Positions 35,531 to 47,430 of a DNA stretch of 64,000 bases are shown here, piece by piece. A program made the position numbers and the translations under genes. The notes below the pieces were generated by a model. The model did not search any database and had not been told where the DNA came from. It saw only the letters and a program-made list of their open reading frames with translations. Within the stretch, counting starts at the first letter, position 1. The number at the start of each line of letters is the position of its first letter. The DNA comes from Camillea tinctor. Lineage: Eukaryota > Ascomycota > Sordariomycetes > Xylariales > Xylariaceae. The DNA is taken from assembly GCA_022578605.1 (NCBI GenBank), contig MU394057.1, positions 620,001 through 684,000 on the forward strand, given 5' to 3'.

Positions 35531-38217
35531 TGTGCTTCTATAGATATGTATTCAGGCTTCACGTGCCTTGTTTCGGTATTCTCTAATTTGTTGCCGCAGC
35601 ACTTTGCTTTGGACTAACCCCTCGCTTCTCAGTTCTCCTTTTTTTCACTGTTTATATCTTTGTATTGTGTAGGTAATATCGGCGCCAATATCGTCGAGGC
35701 AAAGTGATTCGAAATACTGCTACCGGAGAGGAAGTGTATGGGAGGGCGGAGTCGTTGCTATGTGGTAAGGAAGGAGGGCTATTGAACGACAGCGAGAACG
35801 AAGCTAATGCGAGAGCACACGACTATTCGCTCAATCTATGATGCTTCGGAGATGGGATAGTGGTCTAGCAGGGGGGTGGTCGTGACGAAGGTTTAGAGAG
35901 ACCAGCTGAGGAGAGACTTTGATGCTATGCAAAGTTTAAAGGGGCTGGCTAGCTTAACGGCAACAGTACAGACGCGCTAGGGTCGAGGTGTGTCAATAGG
36001 AATATAAGAAAATATCTTAGGTATATAAAGGTTCAGGTGAAAATGGTAGGCAAAAAGACAGCAGGATAGCTTAACCTGGCTTATTAGAGGAGATGACGAG
36101 ACCAAGAGTAGGTATAGGATAGAGAGATATGATAGAAGTAAAAGTAAACAAATCCCGGCTCTACGGTAAGAACGACGTAGGGCTCAGATGAGAGTCTAGT
36201 CCCTATATCACCCGATACCGCGGCTCGAAGATGGGGTGGTGGGAGTACCCGAATCTATATATATGCTATCTACGTAACAGCTACACCAGCTAGGTGTTGA
36301 TTTTCTGTATACAAGAAAAAAACGCCCCCGTTCGAGGGGCCAGGTATTTCCACTAGAGCAAAGGAGAGGTCCCAACACGCCGGATATCTGAGAGAATGTG
36401 ACTCTTAGGTACTGGCAGATGGGAGAGAGGGGACCCCACTTACATCCGCGGCTTGGAGGGGAGGGCCTAGAACGATTAGATAGTCATCGATGGGGATGGG
36501 GAGTTTGGCTTCCAGACTTATTATGTCATGGGGTGTGCGTGTGTGTGGGCTTGGAATGGGTGAAAGGAAAACCAGCCGAGCCTCGAATAAGTTAAGTAAG
36601 TCACTTCTGTATAAGTGAGAGGTAGAGACACAAAGAGAGTTGTGACCAATGAGGCGAGCAGTGGAGGAGTAAGAAAATAGGGGAGGGGGGACCCCATGTT
36701 CCCCAGATTGACATAACCTAGCTCTTCAGCCCGTTGTGTTCAATTTAAGTCGAACATGTAAGTAGCAGCTAAGAAGCGCGTTCCATCTAACCTACGGGCT
36801 GGACGGGGGATTGTTGCCGTACGGTCAGCCGGAGGTAGATTGTCACTGGTAGGTATTCGCTCGGCGAACCGGAGCTTTGGGGGCTTTCCAATAAAGGCAA
36901 CTTATGCACCTTGGCGAAAAGAAACGTAGGTACAGCTAGGTACCACATAGTGTGTAATAGGGTAATGATGCGCTTGAGCTAGGTTAGATCGCTACCTCTT
37001 ATTCAAGCCGCATTGCATCGGTTTACCTTCGCTAACCTACCTATAACCAATGTATTTACTTTCGATCCCCAGTCCTTCTTTTTTACTAACAATCAACAAA
37101 GAGGGAAAAAAGAAAAAAAAAAAACTAATATCTCGGTCTAGTTAGATAACCTAGAGAGCAATTGTTCATCCATATGTTCGGTTAGCACTCAAGGCGAGAG
37201 TGACGAATGTATGTATGTAACCTAGTACCATACCGTAAGTACATGGGGTGATTCTTCGGGCCTGTGATTGATTTTCGCACGGGGGATGGATGGGTGACGT
37301 CGAGTAAACTAACGAACCCTTAACCGACTGAGAGCCGAGCTTGTGATTTTGCGGGGGAGCTGCTGCAGGGGTGTTCCCCCTTCTACCCCCAAAAGGAGAA
37401 CGGGGGTTTTGCAGGTCCAGACAGATAGAAGGTCAACTAACAACCTTGGACAGTAAGTATATTAACCTCAGTTCTTGATGGATCTGACGTGTTTGTTATG
37501 TGGTGTACATATATACGTTATATCAAAATGACACATGTAGGTATATAGATGTACTAGTATGTATGTCGACGGTATTACATGAACTACATGTATATTTACC
37601 CTCTACCTACCTAGGTAGGTAAGGTATTTCAATATAAAAGCTAAGAAAATATTATACAACCATTACCCCAAAACGAAGTATCCATTACCATGCCGAGGTC
37701 TAAAAATATTGACGTTATCTCCATCTTCAACTGACGTCGCTATCCTTCACATGCTAACAACCAAAGCTACTCGAGTCAGCTGGCCCCGGGACGTGAGAAA
37801 AGGGGGGCTGAATTCACATGTCTGCATTGGTAAAACTCTAGTATGCATTTCGTTCAAACCAACCAAAAACTCAAATTGAAAGCCAATTTTTTGCGTATAT
37901 ACAAGGTATCTTTAGTCTGTTGCGCGAATGGGAAAGTTTTAACGCCCGATAGGTCCTTTGCCTATGCCTATGTCTTGTCCCTGTTCCCGTGCGCCTTTGG
38001 AAGTTTCTCTGCCCTTTTCCTGTTCGTGTGCTTTTTTTTTGTTTTGCATCGCGATCTATTTCTTAAAAACAAGAAACCAGCCGTACCCAACCCAAGCGTT
38101 TCAAAATATTAACCGATATAGTTGTTGTTGTGGTATATTATAACGCCTTGAAGCAAGCCTAGTTGATATGACTCCAGCGCTAATCGTGATAAAGCAAATC
38201 GTGTTAAAAATAAAATT
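35531..38217. other. Long intergenic region between carrier and sconB
   Basis: About 2.7 kb without a believable gene. It contains a palindromic TACCTACCTAGGTAGGTA-like site at about 37603-37620, short homopolymers, and a G-rich/C-rich patch at about 37370-37400 (GGGG...CCCC). The part near 38000-38217 is probably sconB 3' UTR. Confidence 0.6.
37603..37620. repeat. Perfect palindrome centred on CCTAGG
   Basis: TACCTACCTAGGTAGGTA reads identically on both strands. Similar but shorter CCTAGGTA words recur in many other intergenic parts of the window. Confidence 0.85.
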
Positions 38218-40673
38218 TCATGATGGCGTGCCCACCTCCTCGATCTCGGAGGGCTCCCCTTCGAAGCTGTACAATCGTACCTCACCGTCTTCGCCCCCGC
38301 TAGCCATCCGGCTATCACTCAGCCCGACGGCAGTGACTGGACCTGCATGTCCGGTGAATGTTCTTTCGCACCGGCCAGTTCGTGGCTCCCAAATCTTAAC
38401 GGTCGCATCGTTGGCACCCGTCACGTAGCGGAGTGAGTCGCCCGCAAGCGCCCAGATACCTTCTACATGGCCAAAGAATGTGCGTGGGGCTTTGCCCGTC
38501 GCAGTATCCCAGAGGCGCATCGTAGCATCCAATGATCCCGTTAACATATATCGTGGAGGAAGTTGTCGTTCAGTATCGTTCACGAAAATGGGACCGTATG
38601 CGGCGCGCTCATCATCCAACGTAGGTGCAGGCAGCGATGAAGATGGGCAGTTCGTTGGCGTGCTGCTACGATTGCTAGACACCGACATGGTATCTGCCTC
38701 GCGTGTGTTTTCGTCTTCCAACTCATAGTCATCTGGGAGCAGAAAAACTTGCTGAACCTGGCCCACATGGCCTTCGTATGTCTTGATACATACCTTGGAA
38801 TCAAGATCCCAAAGCTTAACCGTGCAGTCGTCGGAGGCGGAAAAAACGGTTCGAGAGGCCACATCGAGGCGAACCTGATTAACCCAATCGTTGTGTCCGC
38901 GCAAGCAGTACGACTGCTGTGTTTTGAAATTGAAAATCTTGATAGACTTGTCCATGGAGCCAGACGCCAAAAGATCCCCTTCCATGTGGACAGAGATAAC
39001 GCCAGCTTGGTGGTTCAAGGTGTTGATGCAAGTGCCGGTTCTCCAGTTCCAGATCTTGACGGTACCATCCAGACTTCCACTGACAAGCATGCGATCGTCG
39101 AATTGAAGAGCGCGTATGCCCATAGTATGACCACGTAGAGTGCGTATGACTTCGCCGGTTTCGATATTCCAAAGTTTGATGGTTGAATCGTACGATCCCG
39201 TAGCGAGGATGTTGTCGTCGAATTGCAAACAGGTTATGCCATTTGTATGGTTCCCCCTGAAGGTCTTTATCGAGCAACGCCCGTATTTCCAGTTGAATCC
39301 AACCTTGAATCTGTCGCGATAGACGTCCTTCCAAGGCCTGAATTTCTTTTCCTGTTCCTGTTCCCTTTTAGAAATCTCCTGGGTCGAGCTGTCGATGCCA
39401 TTGACACACTGTCGCTTGCTTTGATCCTGATCGTGGTCAGGGGATTCGGCACTGCGTTTGATTCCAGTGTGAGCTGAGGAACTATTGCCAACGGCGGATA
39501 TGGCTGATGAGGGGACCAGGGCCTGTCGGTTGTTTTGCAGCTCGGCATTGTGCTGGATCTTCCATTCCTTCAGTCGCTTTTTCTCTAATCGGGGTAGACC
39601 CCATTGGCATTTTTCGCATTTGCGTCCAATATGTTGCTCACACATTCGATGCCACACAACATCATCTCCCGATAGTGTGTTCCATCGGCGGCTGACTTGA
39701 GCGGCTTTGCATACTAAAAAAAAGAAAAAAATACATAATTAGCAGGGGACCCCCTTTTTTGGACTACTAGGTTTAGAGAAGGACGTAATATGAAAAGAAG
39801 GGATGGGGTTAAAAAAAAGGTCACATGCCAAAATGTTACACTAACAAGGGAGAAGGAAATTAAAGGCGAGAATGGAGAGGGTATTCCTTACGAGATGAGC
39901 AGTCAAGATAACATAGGATCTTGAGAGACAGTTCAGTAGGCAAGGTGGAGAGGAAGTCAATTTTTAACTGTTCATGAACTTCTCTCGAGACGGTCGAAAG
40001 TTGAGGGAAACAGCACTGCGTGATGATGCCCTGTAGCATAAGCTCACGATGCTTAGTAGGAGCGGCAGAAAACAGCGACCAGACATTGGTTATCGCTTGC
40101 CGATCAGCCGACGGCAAAGTCTCAAGTTCCTGAGTTGCACAGCATTAGCGCCATGGCTATCGGAGGGCATTATCCCTGTACAAAGTAAACAAAGCAAAAA
40201 CATACCCTCTGGATCAGAGCCATCTTGGACTCATCGGCCGCCCTCCTGCATTTTGAGTCGGGCCGGTGGCGGTAGCAGTACTTGCTATTGGGATCTTTTG
40301 TCTTGAGCTGGACCATCGAGGGAAGATCGGGTTTTCCCAAAGGTGCGTACGATCCAGGAATGTGTTCTCGCAGGAATGGAGTCACAGACTGGCCGATAGA
40401 CTGCCGGGAAACATTGGGTAGGCGGGAGGTGCCTTCGGCTTCCTCAGGTCTTCTCCTATCGCAATTATCCCTAGATGGCTTCGTGCCAGCTTCGTGGTCG
40501 TCGGCTATATTCGTCAGGAGAGAAGATTGTCGGGGCCTGGAGGTAATTATGGGAGCCATCTGGGCGTCGGAAGTCGGTGTCAACATGTTGTTATTCGGAC
40601 TGTAGGCGAAGCCAGCCTGCCAGGTCGTAGGCATTAATTGGCTGGTATTGGAGAGGGTTGTCAAAGTTGGCAT
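38218..40673 (-). CDS. sconB: SconB/Met30-type F-box WD-repeat protein (sulfur metabolite repression)
   Basis: 733 aa substrate-recognition subunit of an SCF ubiquitin ligase. Its best-studied relatives (yeast Met30, Neurospora SCON-2, Aspergillus SconB) mark the sulfur activator Met4/CYS-3/MetR for shut-off when methionine or cysteine is plentiful. Three exons (40673-40206, 40129-39892, 39713-38218) join in frame, and the second junction falls inside the F-box. An N-terminal leader carries [21 protein letters not shown], a block shared with the family. The F-box is at about 215-262 ([28 protein letters not shown]). Seven WD repeats run from about 385 to 725, starting at [23 protein letters not shown] and ending at VRLYSFEGE. 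An acidic/Ser-rich insert sits between WD repeats 5 and 6. The ATG at 40673 (MPTLTTLS) is chosen; the open frame extends further upstream. Confidence 0.93.
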
Positions 40674-43600
40674 AGGTATAGGTAGTGTAAGTGTGTAAGT
40701 GACGATGATAATGAGCTGAGATGGGCGAGAGGGATAGACAGAGAGGGGGAAACACAAGATCAGTTGCAGACTGCAGGACAAAGCCCCGAGAGCTGTTAGT
40801 TGGAAGATTATCGCTGCAACATCTGAAAAAGGACAAAAGCGGCGGTCAACAGGATAGATGAGGCCTGGACCTAAAAAGGAGTTTGGAGTGACGGTGAGGT
40901 GAAACGAGACAAGATGGCGTGCTGAACGACTAAGTTTGTGTAGAATGAGTGGATTCGGATTCGTCAAAAGGTCAAAACGGAGTTTCGGTGCTAAGCAGGA
41001 GTATTAGGAGTTGCACTACTTGTTGTTGTCGTTGTGGTTATGGGCATGATTGCACCACTGGGCAAGTCAGATTGCGGAATCAGGTAAAATTGAGAAAATT
41101 AAAACCAAAAAGCCGTTCTGGCCGTCAAGGTCAAAAAGACGGCCGGCGCGGTTGGTTTAGGACCCGGCGCTGCTGGTGCGAAAAGTTGAACAATAATATG
41201 TGGGTTGAGCTGCTTTGGGGCGAGAATGGCGACATCACTGCCACCGATATCCAACTCGGCCCTATGCGGCTGTCGGCCAGACAGGGGCAGAGCACCTGGG
41301 ACACAACGTGGGTGGAGCCCGGCATTCTGGGGAAATGCACCTAATCAAAGAATAAGGTTCCGCCATCGGGGTCTTTGTATTGCAGTGTACCTCTGCCTTT
41401 TCCATCTCACCCACTTACAACGACACCATCGCACACCTTGGAAGCGAACCCGCATCGTGAGGTGAGATGACTAAAAAAAAACTGCCAGACCTACAATACG
41501 CTTCCGCGATCCGCCTCATCCCTATATTGTGTCATCTTACTACAAATGTGGTGTTGTTTATTAGCTTTTTCCTCATCCCATCGAGTATACTTTTAGCCTG
41601 GTACGAAGATCCAGCCCACCAATACACCGACAGCCGACTTGTGCTACACGCCAGTGGCAGGTCTGCCAGTGAATGTGAGCCATCTGGCTGGGAGTTGATT
41701 TCGTAATTCTGGTACTGACTTCCGTCTTCTTCGACCTGTCAATTGTCAAGGCTTTGGCCAATGCAACACCATCGCGTGCGCTGACGATCGGCAATATATA
41801 CAACCCGCAGCCACCAAAAAATGCATATGGCATCATTTATCTCATCATCGAGCAATACCTCAGAAAATGCAGCTTATATATATATAGATATATGTTTTAT
41901 TTATATTCACCACCCCTTAAACATTTTGATTTGTAATACTCGCTCATTGATATACCTACCCCTACACCTAAGACTACACCTAGGACTTGTCAGGTAGACG
42001 GGTAGCCCGGAACTCTGAATGCCATCCCCAAGTCATCTACAGGTTGCCTACCATCAATCAGGTAGGAATGTTATCACTCACTTACGATGTGTGTCAATGC
42101 GTTGTACGTACACCGCTAAAGTGTATTTATTGGATACGCAGTGTGACATATAAACACCCACTTCTATAAGTTATAAGAGGGCATAGTTACCAATGGTCTC
42201 CAATGACGTGATTTTGCTCATATTCTATATCATCTCAGTTCTCCTTTTTCTCGCTCATCGTATCCAAACATTTTAGTGGGCTCGATGCCTCGTCTTGCTT
42301 GCTGCCTTACACAGCCCGTCGCAGATTAACTTGCTAGGTTAGCACCGAGCTTATAATGCAATACATACCTAGATGCGGTAGTTGGAAATGTGACACATGG
42401 GACAACATATGTACCCCATAAAGCAAGTATATGACGGTACCTTGGGTAGCCACTGAACTTAGGTACTCATATAACCACCAAAGGTAATACACCGTATCAC
42501 CTACCTAGAACCACTTTAAGCTACCCATCAAAACAGTAGTAAATAAATAAATTTTAACGTCAGATTACCTCGCCGACATCGGGCTATTTTGAATAGTTCA
42601 ACTACGCTGCTACGTACGTTGGCTGCTTAGATAGGTAGTAAAGGTAAATTTTAAGCTCGAAGCCGGCTTATGCTAGTGAATATGACCTATCACTTGTCCT
42701 GGCCTATTGCCGTCTGCAAGAGGTAATTGCGCACGAATAGTGTGTATAGTGTTATCAAAGCTTGCCGTGGTTGGTCGCCGCAAAGCAAGCCTGACAGTGC
42801 AACGCAACTATCTACCACAGACGAGTGTTGGGATATGGTTGGTCGACACAGCGCCTTGGCTGAATATTCAACTCAGTGACTGAGATATCGGTCAGTTTTT
42901 GCTATATTTATGGGTGGTTCGATATAATACCGCCATCTTCTATGCGTGGGTGATTTAATACGCCCGCGTATTACGTCGCAGTCATGATTTATTGAACTAG
43001 TCTCCCGGAAGGGCACATGAAAGGGTCAACAGTGGTGAGGAACAAAGGGTATAGCGGCAAATGTAACCAAAAGAGGTGGGTTATATATAAAGCAGTCGAA
43101 CGACAACATATTAGTCACCCTACCGCCCCTTATAGCAATACTGAACATGCGGCAGGATGGTATTTACCTATTAGCCCGTTGCGGAAGTTTTCTATATTAA
43201 GATATACTGATTTAACCGATTAAACGCTTATATTTTATACTAATGCTGCGTTGATTTCGACCACTGCGGCTTTTGTGTTTATAAATATTTTAATTTTTAG
43301 TCTTTTGTTGAACCTATAAGATTTCTTTTCTACCATGGCATACTTAGTATATACTTCGTCTAACCCTCGTAAATTGCTTTGTACTTTTTTCTGACAATCG
43401 TACCTAGGTAAATAGTTGTTTTTAGATTTTTAGTGATAGGCCCAGAAAATAATGTTTGATACGGGCTTGTTCACTAAACTCTGGGTAAACTGCAGAGGCT
43501 CAAACAGGCATCAAGTATTGCGAACACTCAGGAGGTAGGGCAATCTGCACACCAGTCAGTCACTGCACTTGGAACCGCAGAAGACCGGGAGAAGAAGCTA

Positions 43601-43681
43601 CTTGGTACGGTCATAACTATGTATCTCAGGGTTAAAGAATTCACTAAGCAAGTGCTCAGATATATTGTGACATCAATTCGT
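40674..43681. other. Upstream region of sconB and AT-rich intergenic DNA
   Basis: No gene is supported. Several ORFs of up to 130 codons occur in the sconB promoter/leader (40.9-41.8 kb) but lack domains and overlap one another on opposite strands. Several CCTAGG(T)/TACCTA words occur at 41.95-42.65 kb and near 43.4 kb. Confidence 0.55.
41226..41235. promoter_or_regulatory. Near-consensus CYS3/MetR-type site upstream of sconB
   Basis: ATGGCGACAT matches the CYS3 consensus ATGRYRYCAT at nine of ten positions, about 555 bp upstream of the chosen sconB start. scon-2 is a known CYS3 target in Neurospora. The single mismatch and the length of the promoter make this weak. Confidence 0.25.
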
Positions 43682-44346
43682 CTACCTTGCGACGGTAAGT
43701 CCACTAACGCTACCAGTGATACTTCCAGCTTGGAATCCCGAATTATTGTCACCAAACGTTGCTGCTACGGTACTGCCAATCGGCTGAACTTGCAGTCTGG
43801 AGCGTACTTGCGAGGACACAGCCTTGACGGAATCTAGATCAGCGTTTAGTAAACGTGATCGGTCTTCGACCTCCTTGATAGCTGAAGTTTGCTGAGCCCC
43901 ATCATCTTCCTCATCGATAGGCTCGTTCTGGAGCTCTTTGATCCGCCTTTGGGCATCCTCTTGTTGTCTCTTTGCGTGATCTATATGATCCTAGATGGTT
44001 CCCTCGAGAGACTGCAGTTGCTTCCTCAGCTCCTCACGATCGGCATTACAGGTATGCTCGGATCGGAGCTGGATTATCCTTCAAGAACATTAGCGTATGC
44101 TTTTTGATGCGAACCGCAACGATTCCTTATAGCTGGGCGCTTTCAATGGCAAATTGAACGGTGGCCTGACAACATTGGACCCGTGTTCTGAACGTACAGA
44201 TCTTTTCTCGGTTCCATACGCCGACCGAAAAACGGTCCCTCAGAGAGAGCTTCGTTTTGCTGGAGTGTTTCGTCCATTCCTCAAGGCTCAAGCTTCTTTG
44301 CGAATACGTTGCACGCCTGGCCACATGTGTTCACTGCGGTGTACAC
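43682..44346 (-). pseudogene. Broken HeLo-like N-terminal domain gene (STAND/NLR-associated family)
   Basis: Remnant of a fungal HeLo-like N-terminal domain protein (the kind found alone or at the front of NLR-like STAND receptors). A segment around 44127-44324 reads EEWTKHSSKTKLSLRDRF and VGVWNREKICTFRTRVQCC, typical of this family. About 44065-43760 (other frame) encodes a Glu/Gln/Arg-rich coiled coil (KRQQEDAQRRIKELQNE). A Gly/Asn-rich tail follows, FGDNNSGFQAG, resembling the short amyloid-like motifs that end such proteins. The gene is disabled. A 7 bp near-duplication (CTTGAGC/CTTGAGG at about 44287-44301) shifts the frame, stops follow the QFAIESAQL segment, and an in-frame TAG lies inside the coiled coil. 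The frame then runs to a TAG at 43682. The N-terminal part before 44346 is not recognisable. Confidence 0.7.
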
Positions 44347-45361
44347 TATAGCAATAGACACATTTACGATATTTTCCCCAGATGACACTGCATTATCTTA
44401 TTATCTTAGACACAAATTCAGAGCCCATAGAATGATTGTCAAAGAACATACTCCTACGATAAATTTTTCTCTTGATCACATTTAATAACACTATGAATGT
44501 TTCATCATGAAGCTTACATTTAGATCTGCGCCCCCCTTGGGCTCCTTTGCCTATCCATATTGGGAACATAGATGTTTCCCGAAGATGCCGAATTGTGCAT
44601 TGGGATACGTTTGGCCTGCTCATTACCTACAAGCGGTACATAGGGGCCCTGATGAATGTCTATGTGAAGCGTTATTACACGGATAATGTTACGATGTGGA
44701 TACCCGATCTGCGGGTCCACATATATCCAACGACTAAGCAACATGCCAACATGCAGGAATGAAGGCGAGTGAGGGGTTAGGACTGGAAGAATGAATAATA
44801 GGTCCAACACATCGGAGAAGGTCGGCGTTGGGCGTCGACACTCATGCTTTGTATATTTAGAATATTGGAATACGCGCCAACGGCTAAAAGATCTTATAGG
44901 CGGAGGACTGAGATCCCGTCTATATAGAGAGCAAAAGATCCCCTTGCAAAATGGGAAGGAGGATCTGGTACGGCTATTCTAAAACAATTATTCTAGTTTT
45001 TGAATACAGGCATATTACCCCTTAACAGATAATCCTTAGAAGATACAGATTGAACAATCATTGTTTAGAAAGTACCATTGTGCTATTTATATTGCTTAGA
45101 ACATATCCTTTGATTAGGACAGTCTCCTTATTCCAGTCTCTTTGTGGTTGGCGTACAATGTATTTTGAGATAGTATAACTAACGTGAAATGGAACAAGTC
45201 GAAAGTTGTAGAATTAGGGAGACGACTCCTTATAAATTGACGGCTACATGAAGCCGATTTGGAATGAAAGCTCTCACCTGATCATACATAGAAACAACCA
45301 GCATACAGAGAATAATCACCACACAGAGAATAACTATTACAGCAGGAAAAAAACAGACGTC
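44347..45361. other. Intergenic, no gene seen
   Basis: Short overlapping ORFs with no recognised domain. A TATAAAT at about 45231-45237 may serve the gene starting at 45362. Confidence 0.55.
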
Positions 45362-45883
45362 ATGGCTAACGTTGCTCCCAAGACTCAGAAGGCTCGTCCG
45401 AGCTCCCTCCCGCAACTGGCTATCCCTCCCTCAATTGCTCCAGCTCCCGAGCTTATTAGCCCTACGAGTAGATCAAACTTCCTATCCTTCTGCTCCGAAA
45501 ATGGATTTGCACCGCCCACAACTGAGGAAGGTATACGAGTCATTGACGAGAACACATTGCTGAATGAGTATGACCCTGAGGCTGTAGCGATGTACGAGTC
45601 GTATCCATCGCCTACAGCCACGATCCTTTTCACACCACGTGATGATCTAGACATAAAGGACCTCAAACTAGACAGGGAAGATATAAAGAAGAACCATGAA
45701 CGCTGTATGGCTAAGATGAAAACGCACCCTAAAGATCGTCAAGTCATAGCTGAGTGTCGAGAATGGCGGGAAAGGCAAGAGAAGGTGGAGAAGAAAATAT
45801 CCGCCATCCTTGAGCAGAAGAAAGTGAGAAGAACTTGTCGACAAGACCTGAACAAGACGCACAAGAAGAGCGAAGGTTGGTAG
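45362..45883 (+). CDS. Unrecognised 173 aa hydrophilic protein
   Basis: Single-exon reading frame starting MANVAPKTQKARPSSL (ATG at 45362; an in-frame upstream Met at 45248 lies close to the TATA-like TATAAAT and probably in the leader). The N-terminal third is Pro/Ser-rich. A middle acidic part contains EEGIRVIDENTLLNEYDPEAVAMYESYPSPTA-like text. The C-terminal half is strongly charged and predicted coiled coil (REDIKKNHERCMAKMKTH, EWRERQEKVEKKISAILEQKK), ending in a basic tail. There is no signal peptide or membrane segment. I recognise no family. The sustained codon structure and the length make a real gene more likely than not. Confidence 0.5.
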   Translation: MANVAPKTQKARPSSLPQLAIPPSIAPAPELISPTSRSNFLSFCSENGFAPPTTEEGIRVIDENTLLNEYDPEAVAMYESYPSPTATILFTPRDDLDIKDLKLDREDIKKNHERCMAKMKTHPKDRQVIAECREWRERQEKVEKKISAILEQKKVRRTCRQDLNKTHKKSEGW

Positions 45884-46494
45884 GTGAATGTTACGCCTAA
45901 CCAATCTTAGTTCTAGATAGAAATACAACCTGGTTTGCATAGGATAGATGTTACTGCTGGCAGTTTACATTCCAACTTGATTGGCAATGGTGGCGTAATA
46001 GGATAACATTACCTCTAGACAAAGATAATACTACAGAAAATAATGATGATCAAAACCATAATCTATATTGATTGAATTGCATGTGCATGTGACCGAAGTG
46101 ATGAACGAAGCCTGAGTACTATACGCAAGAAGTGGATGTGATATGTTGTTCATTTGCAACAAAGGGGGGTAAAACTAAGCCACCACCGGGCAAACAACCT
46201 CTTTATGACAGGATTTGTGTGTGAACAAAATAATCTATTAAAACAGTCCATACAATGGAATTGTTCAATATGAATATTTATATATCATGTCGGCCAGCGC
46301 CGACATCGGGGGCGATAGCATCATGTTCTACACACAACAACTCCCAATACTAGCAACAAAACCGACATCCTATATATATACAACAAGTAAGTTACCATCA
46401 CTCACTAACCCACATCAACGGGACCCCCTGCGAAACCGGAAGAGAGCATATCTGTACCCTATACCTAAGCATAGTCATTAGCGGCTGGACCGCC
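45884..46494. other. Intergenic, no gene seen
   Basis: AT-rich spacer; the last 200 bp are C/A-rich and look like the promoter and leader of the next gene (TATATATAC at about 46371). Confidence 0.55.
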
Positions 46495-47430
46495 ATGTCT
46501 TCCTATGCTCCCAACCCTGGAGGGCGAAATATTCATTCTCGACCGGGCATACCTCGACGCCCCAAAACACCACATGACTATACCATAGAACCCTTCCACA
46601 AGTTGGCCCCAGCTAACGTACATGAACAGCTCATGAGCGAACACCAGAAGGGAGAGGCTGCTTTAGTGCACCAGATGCCCCTCGGTAGATTCAAGGGCTC
46701 CGGCCACCTCGCGCCGCCCCAGAGCCCATCTATCGCCGTCCCGAGCCATCGCTCAACCACCAGCTTCCGCTCGCTGGCAAAAGCCACCAGCAAGGGAGTG
46801 TCCAAGGGCCTTGTACGAGGCCGAGCCGTCCTCGAGTCCGCCGTCGACAAGGGAAAGCAGGTCGTCACTCCTGCCGCCCGAAGCGAGGACAACCACACCA
46901 AAAAGGGCGTCAACCCTTCCCCCTCCTCATCCAAGCCCAGCCGTCGATCGCTCTACTTCGAGAAGCACCTCCCGCGGCTGATCATCCCAGACGCGACCAA
47001 AGCCGCCACCGCAGCGCTGAACAGCGCCTGTTCGACCGCCACAACGCGCAGCGCCTCGTGGACGATCGAGGGCCTCTCGCCCACGAGCCGGGAGCTGCGG
47101 CACCTGGCGGTCGCGTGCGACGACGCCGACGTCAGCGCAGAGATGCGCAACATGATCACGGCGCGGCGGCGCGTGCGGAAGGCGCCTTTCGGGCGCGAGG
47201 TCGGCGAGCACTGCCGCGCGCGCCCCGGCTGGGACGAAACGGCCCCGCTGCAGACGCACGACTGGGCCGCCGATATGGGACACCTCCGGGCGATCGTGCG
47301 GGCGCTGCAGAAGCAGAAGGATCTCGCGCAGGACATGGCGAAGCGGGACCCTGGGAAGTATCCCGGGTTGAGGGTGGTGCGGCGCCCGCGGTGCACGGAT
47401 AAGGTGTATTGGCAGCCGAGGAGTTATTAA
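46495..47430 (+). CDS. Unrecognised 311 aa basic protein
   Basis: Single-exon frame with good start context (ggaccgccATG). The N-terminal half is Pro/Ser/Lys-rich and likely disordered (RNIHSRPGIPRRPKTPHDY, SLAKATSKGVSKGLVRGR). The C-terminal half, from about residue 150, is more structured and very GC-rich. It holds YFEKHLPRLIIPD, ELRHLAVACDDADVSAEMRN, RRRVRKAPFGREVGEHC and a long helix LRAIVRALQKQKDLAQDMAKRD, ending YWQPRSY. No signal peptide or membrane helix. Strong third-position GC compared with the AT-rich flanks supports coding. No family recognised. Confidence 0.7.
   Translation: MSSYAPNPGGRNIHSRPGIPRRPKTPHDYTIEPFHKLAPANVHEQLMSEHQKGEAALVHQMPLGRFKGSGHLAPPQSPSIAVPSHRSTTSFRSLAKATSKGVSKGLVRGRAVLESAVDKGKQVVTPAARSEDNHTKKGVNPSPSSSKPSRRSLYFEKHLPRLIIPDATKAATAALNSACSTATTRSASWTIEGLSPTSRELRHLAVACDDADVSAEMRNMITARRRVRKAPFGREVGEHCRARPGWDETAPLQTHDWAADMGHLRAIVRALQKQKDLAQDMAKRDPGKYPGLRVVRRPRCTDKVYWQPRSY

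Noticed and set aside
40949..41836. ORFs of 60-131 codons on both strands upstream of sconB
   Set aside because: They overlap each other, show no domain or signal peptide, and fall in the expected sconB leader/promoter.
46578..47402. Several ORFs over the 311 aa protein on both strands
   Set aside because: High-GC shadows; only the plus-strand frame from 46495 has a good start and stays open over the whole length.
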